The position numbers and the translations under genes are program-made. A stretch of 64,000 bases of DNA from positions 40,038,420-40,102,419 of the forward strand of contig NC_044284.2 in the NCBI RefSeq assembly GCF_004027225.2, in the 5' to 3' direction. Source of the DNA: Strigops habroptila (Eukaryota; Chordata; Aves; Psittaciformes; Psittacidae). Shown here piece after piece: positions 1 to 12,000 of this stretch. The notes under the pieces were generated by a model, which was not told where the DNA came from, searched no databases, and saw nothing but the letters and a program-made list of their open reading frames with translations. The number at the start of each line of letters is the position of its first letter. Positions within the stretch are counted from its first letter, which is position 1.

Positions 1-691
1 GTGCAATGAATAACATGACTTAGTTAGTCACATATGGTGGCATTTTGTATTTGCATCTTGTGATATGAAATTCTAAGTATTTAAACAAGTATGTATCACC
101 TCCTGTGCAGATTGACATCTACCATTAATGCCAAAATTCAGCTTGTAACATTGAATAAGCCAACTGATAAATTTAGGTTTCTAATTTTATATTTTATCCT
201 TCTACCCATGTTTGTTCAGTTTCCTTCTTCCTTCCTGTTATTCTTGCCTATAAGGTGTTAATTTCTTAAGTTCAAAAATCTAGCTTGGTTGACAAAAGTT
301 TTGTTTCTGTTAAAGACTGTATCTAAAGACTTTACGCTTAAATGTTTGGACTTCAGTTTTGACCTCTAAATGTCAATGCAGTTAAACATTAATATTTATT
401 TTTAAGGCTTAGTTTTGAGACTTAATCAGCCTGGAAACATGCTCTTCCTATGTATTTATTTATGCAGGGTAGGAAAGGAGTATTTTCGAAATAGAAGTAC
501 AGGAAAACACGGGTTTGCAACATCTTCTCACTCCATGTGTTAACAGATTTGCTCTGGTAGCTTCTAAATCAACTTTGCCAAAGCTGAGATAACAAATCAG
601 ATAACTGCGTCAAAGCAAAATAAACTTGAGATCCCTCAAGTGAATCCAGTGTTCAGGCACACAAAATGCCAATGCATTGGTTTCAAATGGA

Positions 692-694
<3 letters not shown>
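1..694. other. AT-rich intergenic sequence, no gene seen
   Basis: I see no coding exon, RNA gene or recognisable repeat in this stretch. It ends at a poly-T run (695-722). The neighbouring gene on the left is outside the window. Confidence 0.6.

Positions 695-722
<28 letters not shown>
695..722. repeat. Poly-T run of 28 bases
   Basis: This is an uninterrupted T homopolymer just left of a CR1 3' end. It could be simple slippage, or the A tail of an old minus-strand insertion. CR1 elements do not end in poly-A, so it is probably not part of the CR1. Confidence 0.9.
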
Positions 723-727
<5 letters not shown>

Positions 728-1040
728 CTCCCCAGTTCAGGTAACGGTGCAGGCTAAGGGTAGTATTAGAAGAGCATGGGTTTAATCATAGAATAGTTAG
801 GGTTAGAAAGGACCTTAAGATCATCTATTTCCAGCCTCCCTGCCCATGTCTAAACTATGTCACCCAAGACTCTGTCCAACCTGGCCCAGATTTAATTCTA
901 ACTGGGCTTCAGCTTTCCTGACCTGGTCCCTAGCTTCCTGGACAACATCCCTGTATTCTTTCCATGCCGCCTGTCCTCACTTCTGCCTTTTATAAGCCTC
1001 TTTTTTCCCCTCTTAAGTTTCCACAGCAGCTCCTTATCCA

Positions 1041-1082
1041 TCCATGGAAGTTTCCTGGCCCTCCATGGAAGTTTCCTGGCCC
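1041..1082. repeat. 21-bp perfect tandem duplication within CR1
   Basis: The unit TCCATGGAAGTTTCCTGGCCC occurs at 1041-1061 and again at 1062-1082. It lies in the CR1 segment between endonuclease and reverse transcriptase. It is a local duplication that arose after, or with, insertion of this copy. Confidence 0.9.
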
Positions 1083-1202
1083 TCCTGCTGCACTTTCTTT
1101 CTAGTCAGGATGCAACACTCCTGAGCTTGTAGCAGGTGAACCTTGAATATCAACCAGCAGTCTTGGGCCCCCCTGCGCTCTAGGGCTTCACCCCATGGAA
1201 CC

Positions 1203-1935
1203 TTACTGAGCAGGTTCCTGAAGAGGCCAAAGTGCTCTCTTGAAGTCCAGGGCAGTGAGCTTGCTGCACGCTCTTCTCACTGTCCTGAGGATCTCGAACT
1301 CAACCACCTCGTGATCGCTACAGCCAAGGCTGCCCTGGAGCATCACATTCCTCACCAGCCCCTCCCTGTTGGTGAGCATGAGGTCAAGCATGGCACCTCT
1401 CCTTGTTGGCTCCTCTATTACTTGAAAGAGGAAGTTGTCTTCCACGCAATTGAGGAACCTCCTGGATTGCTTCTGCCGGGCTGTACCGTCCCTCCAACAT
1501 ATATCAGGATGGTTGAAGTCCCCCTTGAGGACAAGGTCCTGCGAGCGTGAGGCTGCTCCTATCTGTCTATACAGCGCTTCATCCACAGAGTCCTCCTGAT
1601 CAGGTGGTCTGTAACAGATCCCCACAGTAATGTCCCCCATTGCTGTTCTCCCTTTGACCCTGACCCACAAACTCTCTGTTGACTCATCACCCGTCCCTAG
1701 ACAGAGTTCCATACTCTCCGGCCTATCACTGACATAAATAGCCACTCCCCCTCCTGCCTGGCCTGTCTTTCCTAAAGAGCCTATAGGCTCAACACTCCAG
1801 CCATAGGAGCCATCCCACCATGTTTCTGTGATGCCAATGATATTATATCCCCATAGACACACATGTATCTCTAATTCCTCATTTGTTCCCCATACTATGG
1901 GCATTTGTATAGAAGCATCTGAGCTGAGCTTCAAA
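1203..1935 (-). pseudogene. CR1 ORF2 endonuclease domain (APE type), open but orphaned
   Basis: The frame is open through the endonuclease. Recognisable blocks in order are ITETWWDGS (about 1802-1830), GGGVAIYVSDRPESMELCLG, SLWVRVKG, VGICYRPPDQE, GDFNHPDICWRD and the terminal GCSDHEVVEFEI. ITETWW and GDFNHPDICW carry residues typical of the CR1 endonuclease active site. The open frame continues upstream of 1935 without clear endonuclease similarity. Because the downstream reverse transcriptase is deleted, no functional ORF2 can be made. Confidence 0.88.
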
Positions 1936-2613
1936 TAAAGCTGACTCATCAGCTGGAGCAGCTGAAATAGCTCTGCATGGCTCCAAGCATTTATTACAGG
2001 TGCTGGCAACTGACTGGGAGTGTTGGGATGGATCGATGCCCCCCTCCCCCAACACATCTAGTTTAAAGCTGCCTTGACCTGCGTGGCAAGCCTCCCACCA
2101 AAACAGCTCTTCCCCTTTGTTAGACCAGCTCCACCAGCTTCCAGTAGACCTGACCTCCCAAATTGAGTCCCATGTTCTAAATAACCAAACCCCTGACTAT
2201 GGCACCACCGTTCTAACCGTTTATTAACCTGCCAGACCTGCCTGGCTTTTTCAAGGTGCCCCCCTCTGACCTGGAGAATCGATGAAAAAAACTATCTGAG
2301 TCCCAGAGCCCCTAACCACCTCTCCCAGGGCTTTGTAGGCCTTCTTCATGTTCTCCAGCTACTGCTGCCTATGTCACTAACACCCACATGCACCACAAGA
2401 AGTGGGTAATAGTCAGCAGGACTTACTAGACCAGGCAGCCTCTCAGCCACATCCCTCCCTTGAGACTGGGTGAGGCCAACAGATAGGTGCCTCTGTGCCT
2501 TTCAGAGTCCCCTATTACTGTGACCCGCTGCTTTTTCCTGGAGGCACCAGTAACGATCCTCTCTACTGGCGCATCAGCAGGATGTTCATTTGATGAGGTG
2601 TGCGTTTCATCGT

Positions 2614-3560
2614 TAGAATCATAGAATCATAGAATCGTAAGGGTTGGAAAGGACCTTAAGATCATCTAGTTCCAACCCCCCTGCCATGGGCAGGGACACC
2701 TTGCCCTAAACCATGTGGCTCAAGGCTCTGTCCAACCTGGCCTTGAACACCGCCAGGGATGGAGCATCCACAACCTCCCTGGGCAACCCATTCCAGTGCT
2801 TCACCACCCTTACTGTAAAGAACTTCTTCCTTATATCTAATCTAAACTTCCTCTGTTTAAGTTTGAACCCATTACCCCTTGTCCTACCACTACAGTCCCT
2901 AAGGAAGAGTCCCTCCCCAGCATCCTTGTAGACCCCCTTCAGATACTGGAAGGCTGCTATGAGGTCACCACGCAGCCTTCTCTTCTCCAGGCTGAACAGC
3001 CCCAACTTTCTCAGCCTGTCTTCATATGGGAGGTGCTCCAGCCCTCTTATCATCCTCGTGGCCCTCCTCTGGACTCGCTCCAACAGCTCCATGTCCTTTT
3101 TATGTTGAGGACACCAGAACTGTACGCAGTACTCCAAGTGGGGTCTCACAAGAGCAGAGTAGAGGGGCAGGATCACCTCCTTCGACCTGCTGGCCACGCT
3201 TCTTTTGATGCAGCCCAGGATACGGTTGGCTTTCTGGGCTGCAAGCGCACACTGCCGGCTCATGTTAAGCTTCTCGTCAACCAACACCCCCAAGTCCTTT
3301 TCTGCAGGGCTGCTCTGAATCTCTTCTCTGCCCAGCCTGTAGCAGTGCCTGGGGTTGCCCCGACCCAGATGTAGGACCTTGCACTTGCCTTGGTTAAACT
3401 TCATAAGGTTGGCATCGGCCCACCTCACAAGCGTGTCAAGGTCCCTCTGGATGGCATCCCTTCCCTCCAGCGTATCAACCGAACCACACAGCTTGGTGTC
3501 ATCGGCAAACTTGCTGAGGGCGCACTCAATCCCACTGTCCATGCCCCCTACAGAACTGAG
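2614..3560 (-). mobile_element. CR1 LINE (CR1-F-like), 5'-truncated, reverse transcriptase C-terminus and 3' end
   Basis: This is the second CR1 copy, in the same orientation as the copy at 785-2605 and immediately upstream of it on the minus strand. Its 3' end at about 2614-2636 carries the repeated ATAGAATC tail, followed by the typical CR1 3' UTR (about 2637-2705). Upstream lies the C-terminal part of ORF2. The 5' end is truncated close to 3555, just before the reverse-transcriptase FADD motif. That is the usual outcome of incomplete target-primed reverse transcription. Confidence 0.92.
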
Positions 3561-3587
3561 AAGCGGTTCTAGGTGGGGACCTTGCAT
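2706..3587 (-). pseudogene. CR1 ORF2 reverse transcriptase C-terminal fragment, 293 codons still open
   Basis: The frame is open from upstream of the catalytic block [12 protein letters not shown] to the natural C-terminus. Characteristic downstream blocks are [94 protein letters not shown] and [17 protein letters not shown]. The first about 10-15 residues are probably flanking sequence. The lack of stops over almost 900 bases suggests a fairly young insertion. The endonuclease and the fingers/palm of the reverse transcriptase are absent, so it cannot retrotranspose itself. Confidence 0.9.
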
Positions 3588-3839
3588 TTTGGAGGAAGCC
3601 CCTTGCTTTTAATTGTCCTTTTCCTCCTTTTTTTTTTTTCGTTGTTTTTTGTTACTAGCTCTCAGTTTCCTGGATTAACACTCTCCTCCTTTTCTGTACG
3701 CGCTATGGTGGACGCTTGTGGCCCCTGCACAGTTCGGGCCTGGAGCAAAGAGCCCAGCTCCCTCTCAGCTCCCCTCACACCTTTCAGCTACTGGCAGTGT
3801 CCCGCAGCTCAGCCCCTGCTGCAGGAGGGCCTCCACCAG

Positions 3840-4230
3840 GGCGCACCCTCGCCTCCAGAGACCAGCGGAGGCATTTCCTGCACCCCGAGCTCCGCGCCGC
3901 AGCCTCCCCTCCCCTCGGCTGTGTCCGGTGCCGCCGCTGCCACCGCCGGGGCAGCCGGAGCAGAGCTCCCGGAGCGGGCCCGGCCCTGAGCCGAGCGCTA
4001 AGGGCCGTGCCCCCCGCTGCTCCCGGGCTCCCCGGGGCGGGTTCTCCCCGCTCGGGCGGTGCCTCCCTCCTGGCGCCGGCCCCTGTGAGTCCCTGCTCAT
4101 GTCAGCAGAGCTGTCGACTCCTGGGCGAGGCCTGGCGGGGGCTCGAGGCTCCCGCGGTGGTTCTCACTGCTCAGAGCTGAGGCTCCCTGGACGCGGGGTT
4201 TCCCCTCGCTCCGGGGTTGGAGGCTTCTGT
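3840..4230. promoter_or_regulatory. CpG-rich island, candidate TNN promoter or first exon region
   Basis: GC content and CpG density rise sharply here compared with the AT-rich flanks. The block contains a possible plus-strand splice donor, CCCT followed by GTGAGT at 4085, about 1.5 kb upstream of the TNN initiator codon. A non-coding first exon of TNN ending at about 4084 would fit, but nothing in the sequence proves transcription. Several GC-driven open frames cross it and are not genes. Confidence 0.4.
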
Positions 4231-5387
4231 CTGGAGCTAAATTTTATGTATCCTTTGAGTCCAGTGGTGAAAACCTGGTAATTAAAATCTAAATTTTTGA
4301 AGTGGTGTACTAAATTGTAAGTCATCTACATCCAACCTTGAAGCTGAAGACAGCTGGTTCAGCTCTGTCAGGACTGTTGTACCCAAAGCGAGGGTTTTCA
4401 TGGAATCACAGAATGGTTTGGGTTGGAAGGGGCCTTAGAGATCATCTAGTTCCAACCCCCTGCCACAGGCAGGGACACCTTCCACTATATCAGGTTGCTC
4501 AAAGCCCCATCCAACCTGGCCTTGAAGATGTGAGATGTAATCAACAAGATGTGAAGCCAGCTGAGGATCCTGGTCCTGCCTCTATAGAGCAGATGTCCTC
4601 AGCTCCACAGAAGCTCGGCCCTGCTCCTCTGTCTCTGGTAGGTAGAGGCAGAGATGGGGCTTCTGAGGCTGGGGCTGGCACTTGGTGAGGTCAGCACATG
4701 AGGTGCACTTACAGAACCTCAGTTTGTGAGTGATGGGAGAAGGAAAGGGATGTTTAATGGTGTGCTGTGGACGTGTGTGAGTTGTCTTCCAGCTGAATGC
4801 AGACATGTCTATTCCAGTGATGCCTGTTCTGTGGTCCACTTCTCTTAGCTGATCCCCCTCCTTGAGAATGCATTCTACAGTTACAGTTCTTGTAGAAATT
4901 GACTCTTGGCATCCTCTTCAACACATTCCTGAGAACATTTCCACCTATGCCTGAAGTGCAGCTGTAGTGGGAAAGCTATCTCATGCTGTGACGCATGTAA
5001 AGTGAGCAAAGCTACCTCCCAAACTTCTATTCAAAGATCAGTGTCAGCTCTCTGAATTTTCATATGCACAGCATCAGCACAATTATCATGCTTCTAACTG
5101 AAAACCATACTAACTGCTGGAGATTGCCATGGCCAAAATGATGATCAGTAATCCAGTTCACAGGTGGGAGATTGATACGACGTCCATTGTAACTGCAGGG
5201 AAATAAGTGCTATGGCATAATTAATAATTCTGGTGGACCATGATACTAAGTCTTATTTGAAACTTGCAAACTTGAAGCTCCTAGTTGGGGGGGAGTATAG
5301 GAGTTCTTTTCTGTCGAACTCATCCAATGTGACTTTTCCAGGTACTTACGAACCTAGTGCTGAATTAGGGCAAAACAAATAACTGTG
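4231..5387. other. Non-coding stretch between CpG block and TNN, with one CR1 fragment
   Basis: Apart from the CR1 3' fragment at 4399-4530, I see no conserved exon. If the CpG block is the TNN promoter, this is TNN intron 1. Confidence 0.5.
4399..4530 (-). mobile_element. CR1 LINE 3'-end fragment
   Basis: The sequence shows the typical CR1 3' UTR read in reverse: GGAATCACAGAATGG, then GGTTGGAAGGGGCC, ATCATCTAGTTCCAACCCCC, and the CCAACCTGGCCTTGAAGA block. Only the last about 130 bases of the element are present. Confidence 0.88.
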
Positions 5388-5522
5388 GGTTTTTTTGTTT
5401 CTTTTTTTGCTTTGGGGTTTTTTAGGGGTTTGATTTTTTTTTTTTTTTTTTGGTTGGTTGTTTTTTTGGTTTTTGGGTTTTTGGGTTTTTTTTTTTTTGG
5501 TTGTTTTTGTGGTGTTTTTTTT
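5388..5522 (+). repeat. T/G-rich tract upstream of the first TNN coding exon
   Basis: About 135 bases consist almost only of T and G on the plus strand. They include runs such as TTTTTGGGTTTTTGGG and an uninterrupted run of about 18 T. The tract gives spurious open frames (poly-Phe one way, poly-Lys the other). It may contribute to the pyrimidine tract before the TNN exon. Confidence 0.85.
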
Positions 5523-5628
5523 AAGAGAAATCATGAAAGCCAACTTTATAATCACACGGCTTACTTTCTTCTTCTTGAAAGCACCTGTGCTGTTTGAGCA
5601 GTCAGTGCTCCCTCTGAAAACCTGCCAG

Positions 5629-6040
5629 ATGGATTTCCAGAGCTGGCTTGCCTTTCCAATGGGGGTATTGCTGTGCTGTGCCCTTCAGACATCTGCTGTT
5701 CAACATCCTGCATCTCGCAACTGCACCAGCGATGGTCAAAGAATATCCTTCAGCCACACCTACAAGATTGACCTGCTCACATCCTCCCAGATTAAGGTGG
5801 AGGCAGATCCATTCCAGCATGAAGGCAACAGTGGGGTGCAGCTAGATCCCGGAGAGGCTGAGGAAAATGAAGAACAGAATATAATCTTTAGGCACAATAT
5901 CCATGTGCATGCGCCCAAAGGGGACTGTGAAACTTTGACCCACATTAAAGGTCTGCTTGAAAGGATAGAGAAGCTTGAGAAAGAAGTGGCAGAGCTGAGA
6001 AACATTTGCAGCCCTGAGAAGTGCTGTGGGGGAAGCCGAG
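5629..6040 (+). CDS. TNN: TNN coding exon 1: signal peptide and oligomerisation region
   Basis: The exon starts with [20 protein letters not shown], a signal peptide. The tenascin-W block FSHTYKIDL and the conserved [16 protein letters not shown] follow. The heptad segment [20 protein letters not shown] is flanked by cysteines ([13 protein letters not shown]), which drive trimer and hexamer assembly in tenascins. The donor is GAG followed by GTAAGT, phase 1. The acceptor is uncertain: a likely one ends at 5601 (TTTGAGCAG), leaving a short 5' UTR, and another possible AG lies directly before the ATG at 5628. Confidence 0.94.
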
Positions 6041-9000
6041 GTAAGTAAGAATTCCAGGACCTGTTCATACATCCCAGGAACAGACTATTTACTGCAGAGG
6101 TTTGGGGACTGGAATCCATTTGTCACAGTTATTGGAGGTTCTCTGTGAGTGAAATGTCCTAGTCCTACAGATGGGAAGGTGCTCTGGTTTCTGTGATGTG
6201 AAAGAAGACCTGAAGGTCCCGAAATATGGTAGTACATACAATTTCTGAAACCAGCGCAGGGGAAATCTCCTCAGGTATCTCCCAGAAATGGAAGGGAACA
6301 AGTTCTTGAGTTTTACAGAGGTGGGAGGATTCAGTGGACAAATTTCTGAAGGACAGGAGGGTGGAAGATGAAGGAGGCATTGCTTGTTGCTGTCTTTTCC
6401 TTTCCACTTTTGCCTTTGTAATTTTGCAGTTGAGAATTTGTCTGTTTATTTCCTCCTTGATAACTGACTGAAAGAAGATCAGAGTTTTTGATGATGTTTT
6501 GTGGTGGCCACTGGCTCTGTCTGTGATCAAAGTTTTATATCACATGGCCTCAAAGAAAAAATTTAACAAACTAATGTTGTTTGGGGAATGGAGACAGGGA
6601 GAAGTGCTAAGTCTTTGCTTACATGAAAAATACAGGTGTGTAGCAGATGGAATAATGTGCTCTCCATCTTTATAACTGTGGTGAGAAATGATGAGCTTAA
6701 ATTACAACTAGGAAGATTCAGGTTAGAGGCTGTGAAAAGCTTTCTAATTGACTCTCTGGAGCGGTCACGGAATCTGCATTCCTGCCAGCTATGGGCAAAT
6801 GTGTTGGGAAGGGCAAGAGTGGAGCTGGTCCCTCTTTGGACCTGGGGCAGGTGGACATGGTGATGTCCTCAGGTCTTTTTCAGCCCATGTTTTCCAATGA
6901 TATTTATGCTTTCCCTTTAATGACCTTGAGCACACCTTTGCACTACCTGTCTATTGCTATGTTCCTAATTTTATTTTTTTTTATTTTCTCTCATCTGTGT
7001 GTCATGCTTGCTGTGGTGCTGCTCTGGCCAGATGTCTCACATTGCAGTGGCCATGGGACATTCCTCTATGAGACGTGCAGCTGTAAGTGTGCTGAGGGCT
7101 GGGAGGGCAGTGACTGCTCTCGCCCCACCTGCCCCAGCCACTGCAGCGGTCATGGGCGCTGCGATGGTGGGAAGTGTATCTGTGATGAGCCTTACTTTGG
7201 TGAGGGCTGCAGCCATCAGCTCTGCCCTGAGAACTGCAGCAGCAATGGGATCTGCGACACAGCCAAAGGGGTCTGCCAGTGCTATGAGGAGTTCATTGGG
7301 GAGGACTGCAGTGAGAAACGATGTCCTGGGGACTGCAGTGGCAATGGGTTCTGTGACACAGGAGAGTGCTACTGCCACGATGGCTTCTTTGGCCTTGATT
7401 GCTCCCAGGGTAAGGCATGCCTGTGGGTTATTTCTCCCTTCATTCTTTTAAGCTGAGTTTTCCTTTCTACCTATTTGGTTAATGCTGTAGTAGCTAAGCA
7501 TGGGCTTGTCATGTTCTTCTCAGAGTTCCTGCTGGGCTAGGTGTTGCTGACTGATCCTTGTCTTCAAGAATTGCCTGGAAACATTTTTGAACTGGAGACA
7601 GGTGGAAATGCAGTTAAAGATAGTGCTAGCACAAGCCTGTGTGTAGCAGGTGAAGGGAAGAACAAAACTGGGTATGCAGCCTATAATTTAAGAGAGATCC
7701 AGAATCTGTTTCTTGACATACAAATGAGACAATAGAAAGTCAAATCACGTTTGCTGCAATGTGCACTCCTTGCCGATAAGGTAATTGATTTGATAAAACT
7801 TGTGAGACAAAGGATGCATAAATCCTTTAAATAATCTCCCTTTGAAGTGAGGTCTTTGGGAAATTCTCCCTTACCCTGCTTTGTTACAAAGCAGTAGGAT
7901 TTGCCTGAGAAGACCTGAGTGAGCTGACCTCGAGGTGTGTGTCCAGCAGTTTCCACTGAACTCTGAAAAACCTGTAATCTCCCTTCGACCACAGGTTGAT
8001 ACTCCAGGTTTCAGCACTTAGCCTTTTACCCTGGAAGCCACCTTTCCTTCACTGTTTGGTCAAATCTTTCACAGCTCCTCATGATGCAGAAATAGGTAAC
8101 AGATACACGCTGAGCACCAGGTATTGCTCAGTAAGGGTTTGCAGTGACCTTACTCTCAGGTCTTTTTTGCTCTGCATCATCCCTCATCTCTCAGGCTTGA
8201 TCTATCTGCTTAGAGACTTGCCTTTTATTTAAAACATTACTAGCTCAAATGAGCTCTGAAAATTTTACTACTCCTACCCCTTCCACACTGTCCAGAGATC
8301 TTTCTTTGTAGCTCCAGCACTCATTTCTCCTGTCAGTAGACTGGGATTTGCTGCTCAGCAGGCAGGACCTTTACAAAGGTGGCAGACAGAAGAGTTTATT
8401 CCAGAAACAGTTTTCTGAGAGAACTGTTGCCCGGCCAGCCTCTCCTAAAGGGCTGGCTGGGTCCAGCCTTGGGTTCCCTTCCTTACACAATAGCTGCTGC
8501 TCTTTTACAGGCTGTGGAAGTTGATTCTGTTCACTGAGCGAGCAAGCACTACAGAGCTAATGCATATAGCACAATCCATTTTGTGACTGTTTCTGAGCAC
8601 TACACCTCCACTCCTGCTGAAAAATTTTAAGTCCAAAGGCAAAGAATTCCCATCCTAGCATCCATAGCTAAGCTCTCATCTCCCATAGGTGTCAAATTGC
8701 CTTTTCTGTTCAAATTTGGGTTAGATTTCTGCATCCTGGGAGATTTACTGAGCATTGTTTTTATTTATTTATGTGACTCAGATCATTAAATGACACATTT
8801 TGTTGTATATTGCCATGAGAACTGGAATGTCTGAATATCTAGAAGTTACTATCAAGCATGCAACAGTATAATGTCTTGCAGTTGCTTCTGAAGGAGAAAT
8901 AGAGGACAAGGACACATTGAACAGTGGGTATTGGCCTGTGCTCTTTCTGGACTTTGTTTACTGGCACTCCAAAATAACACTGTGGGATATCTGAAGATGA

Positions 9001-12000
9001 ATAAATGAGCAGCTTAGAGTGACAGTATCCACAAAACAATTTTTTTGGTATCTCGGCATGGTATTAGTTTAACCAGGAAGTCATTGTGTTGATGCTGTAA
9101 TCAGGAAATTGGAAAAGACAATAAAGAGGGACACTCTGGTGTTCCCAGGGGAGCCAGGGTTCCCCACAAGCCCCTGTGTGAGCTCTCAGTCCAGTGCTGG
9201 ATCTCTAAATGTGCTGCTCATTTCCTGCTTGCTTCAGCCATTAGGACCTCAGCCTGCTTCCAGAGGAGAAGCTGCCTGATGGAGAGAAATTAATGAGAGT
9301 GAGCAGAACACAAGATGGACTCTGGCACAGTCCACAACCATTCGTCCTCCTAATTCGCCTGAGCAATTAGTGCTGTGCCTGTGATGAACCCTTTCTCTTT
9401 GGGCTAGGAGGTCCTCTGCTGCTGAAGAGCAAGAGGAGGAGGTTTTCAAGGGTTACCAAGGCCAGCAGTTGCCTCCTTCCCCTTCACACCCCTGGCCCTG
9501 ACCAGGCATGTTTTTACCAAATCCTGAAGTGCTTGGGGTTGTCATGTCGATTCGAGAAGATGGCTCTGGAGCATCTTAGGGCAGAGCAAATAAACACATT
9601 GCAAAAGCAGATTCCCCTGGGCTAGAAAGTCACTGCCTTTGCAAGAACCCATTGTCAGAATATCCTGCTTGGAAACAAACTGTCCTAGGCATTGTCCTAA
9701 ACAGATGATAGTGGTTTCTTACACTGCATCTCTCCAGAGAGGCAGATAGAATCCTCTTCTGAACTATGCTTAGACAAGGGATAAACACTATATGTGTTTA
9801 GGTTCTTTATTATTTTATTGCAAATATGGATTATTCAAATCTAGCTTCTATATCATAAGAAAAGGCAGGATGAATATTCTTGCATTTTGTGCAAAGTTTT
9901 TATCAAAAGCAATGGCATGCACATATCAAGGGTGGAATTCAGTGAAAGCTGTGAATTACACAAGGGAATGAATGCTGCCTTTCAAGTGAGAAGAATCTCC
10001 TGATATTATCTGACCTAATGTTGCTGACACAGTCCTTTTTACAGGCACTATAGGCACTTGCTATCTATTCTTTGCTATCTGTTGGTGCCTTGCTAGTGAA
10101 ATACAGCTGGTAGATGGTTTACAATCAGTTTATGATGTGCTTACTTGTAATTAAAATCAGGTAAACTTTCTGGCAGATGTTCTACATTGAATGTTTTCAA
10201 GGGCTGCTTCAAGACACTGATGAGCGTCTGTCTTGTAGCAAAACGGTTAAGGCACTATTGGTGTCCTGAAATCTATTATGTGCAGTGGATTTGCCCAGGT
10301 CTGCTCCAGGCACCAAGTGTAAGTTTCCATCGGTAGAAAAGCTCAGTTTTCTGCCTCTGCCATGGAGAAGCTGTTCCCCAGTTTTGGGGACCAGTTGACA
10401 TTTTGAGATAACTCTGACAGTAATAAGAAAAGAAAGTTTTGGCTTGTCTTTTTCTTCCTAGAGGCATTAGAAGGGACAGCTTCATGACAGCTTTTTCCTC
10501 ATGCCAGTGTGGGTTTAGAAGGTGGAAAGAGACATCCAGGAAATTATTGTATTTGTTACTGGCTGTTGTGTTCATTTGTATTTAATGATGTGCCAGAAAT
10601 GTTGACCAGAAATGGACAAATCCAAGATGATTTCAGACTGGGACTTCTAGTTCTGCATTCTCTCTGTATTCAAAATAGATTTGAAAAAGTGTCTCGCTTG
10701 ACCATGTGACAAGACATCAACTACATTGCAATGTTCTCCTTTTCTTTGTCTTCTAGTGCTTGCTCCTCAGAACCTGCAGCTGCTGAACTCCACAGAGAAC
10801 TCTCTGGCCGTCATCTGGGATCCAATGATTGATGTAGATAATTACCTCATCAGCTATTATCCAGTAGGGTATGAGACATTGGTGAAACAAGTCCACATGC
10901 CCAAAGAACAGTTCGTCTGTGAGATTGTGGGTCTCCGGCCTGGCACCATGTACAATATCACAGTTCATCATGTGAAGAAGGGGATTTCCAGTGAGCCCAA
11001 GTATCTAGAAGCAAGTACAGGTAGGAGCAGGCAGTATTCTTCAGAGTCAGAAGTTGTAGATCTTTAGATTCAAACAAGCAAATTGTTTGGCTTTACAGGT
11101 TTGTAATATCCTCTCTGAGCACTGGAAAGTACTTTTTCTTCCCAGCTCCAGTTGCAGTTTTCTGTCATTGATCTTTTCTGGAAAATCTGTTCCCAGATAC
11201 GTATCATTAGGGATGAATGTATTGTCATGTCCCTTTATCTTGTCCAAATCCTGCTTGCATTGACTCCTCTGAATTCAAGGGAATCTGTAACGTTGCCTGC
11301 TGTAAGAAGCAGGAATGGAAGCGTGCAAGATAAAGCCAGCATGTTATTAAGAATAATGCACTGTTTGACTAGATGCAGAAGGGACTTTAAAGTAGGCAGG
11401 ATGACATTCCTAGGTAATAATTTGCCAAACATGTCTGCAGCAGTGAGTTTTTCCTGATAGTCTCTTCCCAGGACTGAATGAGCCTGGTGCTACTGAGGTT
11501 AGGAGATCAAGTGTGGAAAGATTGCATATTTGAAGCAGTCTGTGGAGAAGTGAAATGCCATTTTGTTAGCAGATGACATTATGCTGTCTGCCTGGACTTG
11601 GAAAAAACAGTTAAAAGTTTGGTTATTTCGACATTTTTCATGCTTCTAGCACAACAAGTGGGAGCTGAGAGCCAGAAAATTCTTTGAGTTGGAGTGTTAC
11701 CATTGATAAAACTAAGACTGTTGAAATAATTATTGTGCTGTACTTGCTTAAGTCTTCAGTTTGGCTGAGGAAAATGTCTTGGGTCTCAGGAGGTGACTGG
11801 GCAGGGAGGACTGTTTAACAACTTCCTATCTTACAGTTATCTTTTCCTGCTGATGCTGCTTCCTCACAACCCTCTGCTGTCCTTCCCAGTTCTATCTACA
11901 CTTAATACCATCTGGATGACAGAGGAGATGGAGCACTCCCTGGAAGTGGAGTGGGAGAACCCACCAACAGATGTGGATTATTACAAGCTGAAGTTCAAAT

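Larger units (their letters stand above)
785..2605 (-). mobile_element. CR1 LINE, 5' part with ORF1 and endonuclease, internally deleted
   Basis: Read on the minus strand, this copy starts with a frameshifted ORF1. It has the VTVIGDS motif of the CR1 esterase-like (SGNH) protein at about 2520-2540, and further ORF1 sequence down to about 2060. ORF2 endonuclease follows (about 1930-1203), then the first part of the segment linking it to the reverse transcriptase, ending in [11 protein letters not shown] at about 890-920. The sequence then jumps directly into the CR1 3' UTR (QVGQSLG at about 866-886) and the 3' tail near 785. Nearly the whole reverse transcriptase is therefore missing. A 21-base tandem duplication lies at 1041-1082. 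The element is dead but still recognisable; the subfamily was not determined. Confidence 0.88.

Noticed and set aside
3716..4281. Overlapping open frames of 111-187 codons in the left CpG block
   Set aside because: Several frames are open on both strands at once, as expected from GC-rich sequence. None shows a recognisable domain.
5346..5555. Lys/Asn-rich minus-strand open frame
   Set aside because: Reverse complement of the T/G simple tract, not a gene.
5458..5628. Upstream extension of the TNN open frame starting in the T/G tract
   Set aside because: It translates to poly-Phe/Gly low-complexity sequence. The start at 5629 gives a proper signal peptide and fits the known tenascin-W N-terminus.
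6791..7031. N-terminal part of the open frame running into the EGF exon
   Set aside because: It is intron sequence before the CCAG acceptor at 7031. The phase from exon 1 and tenascin homology begin only at 7032.
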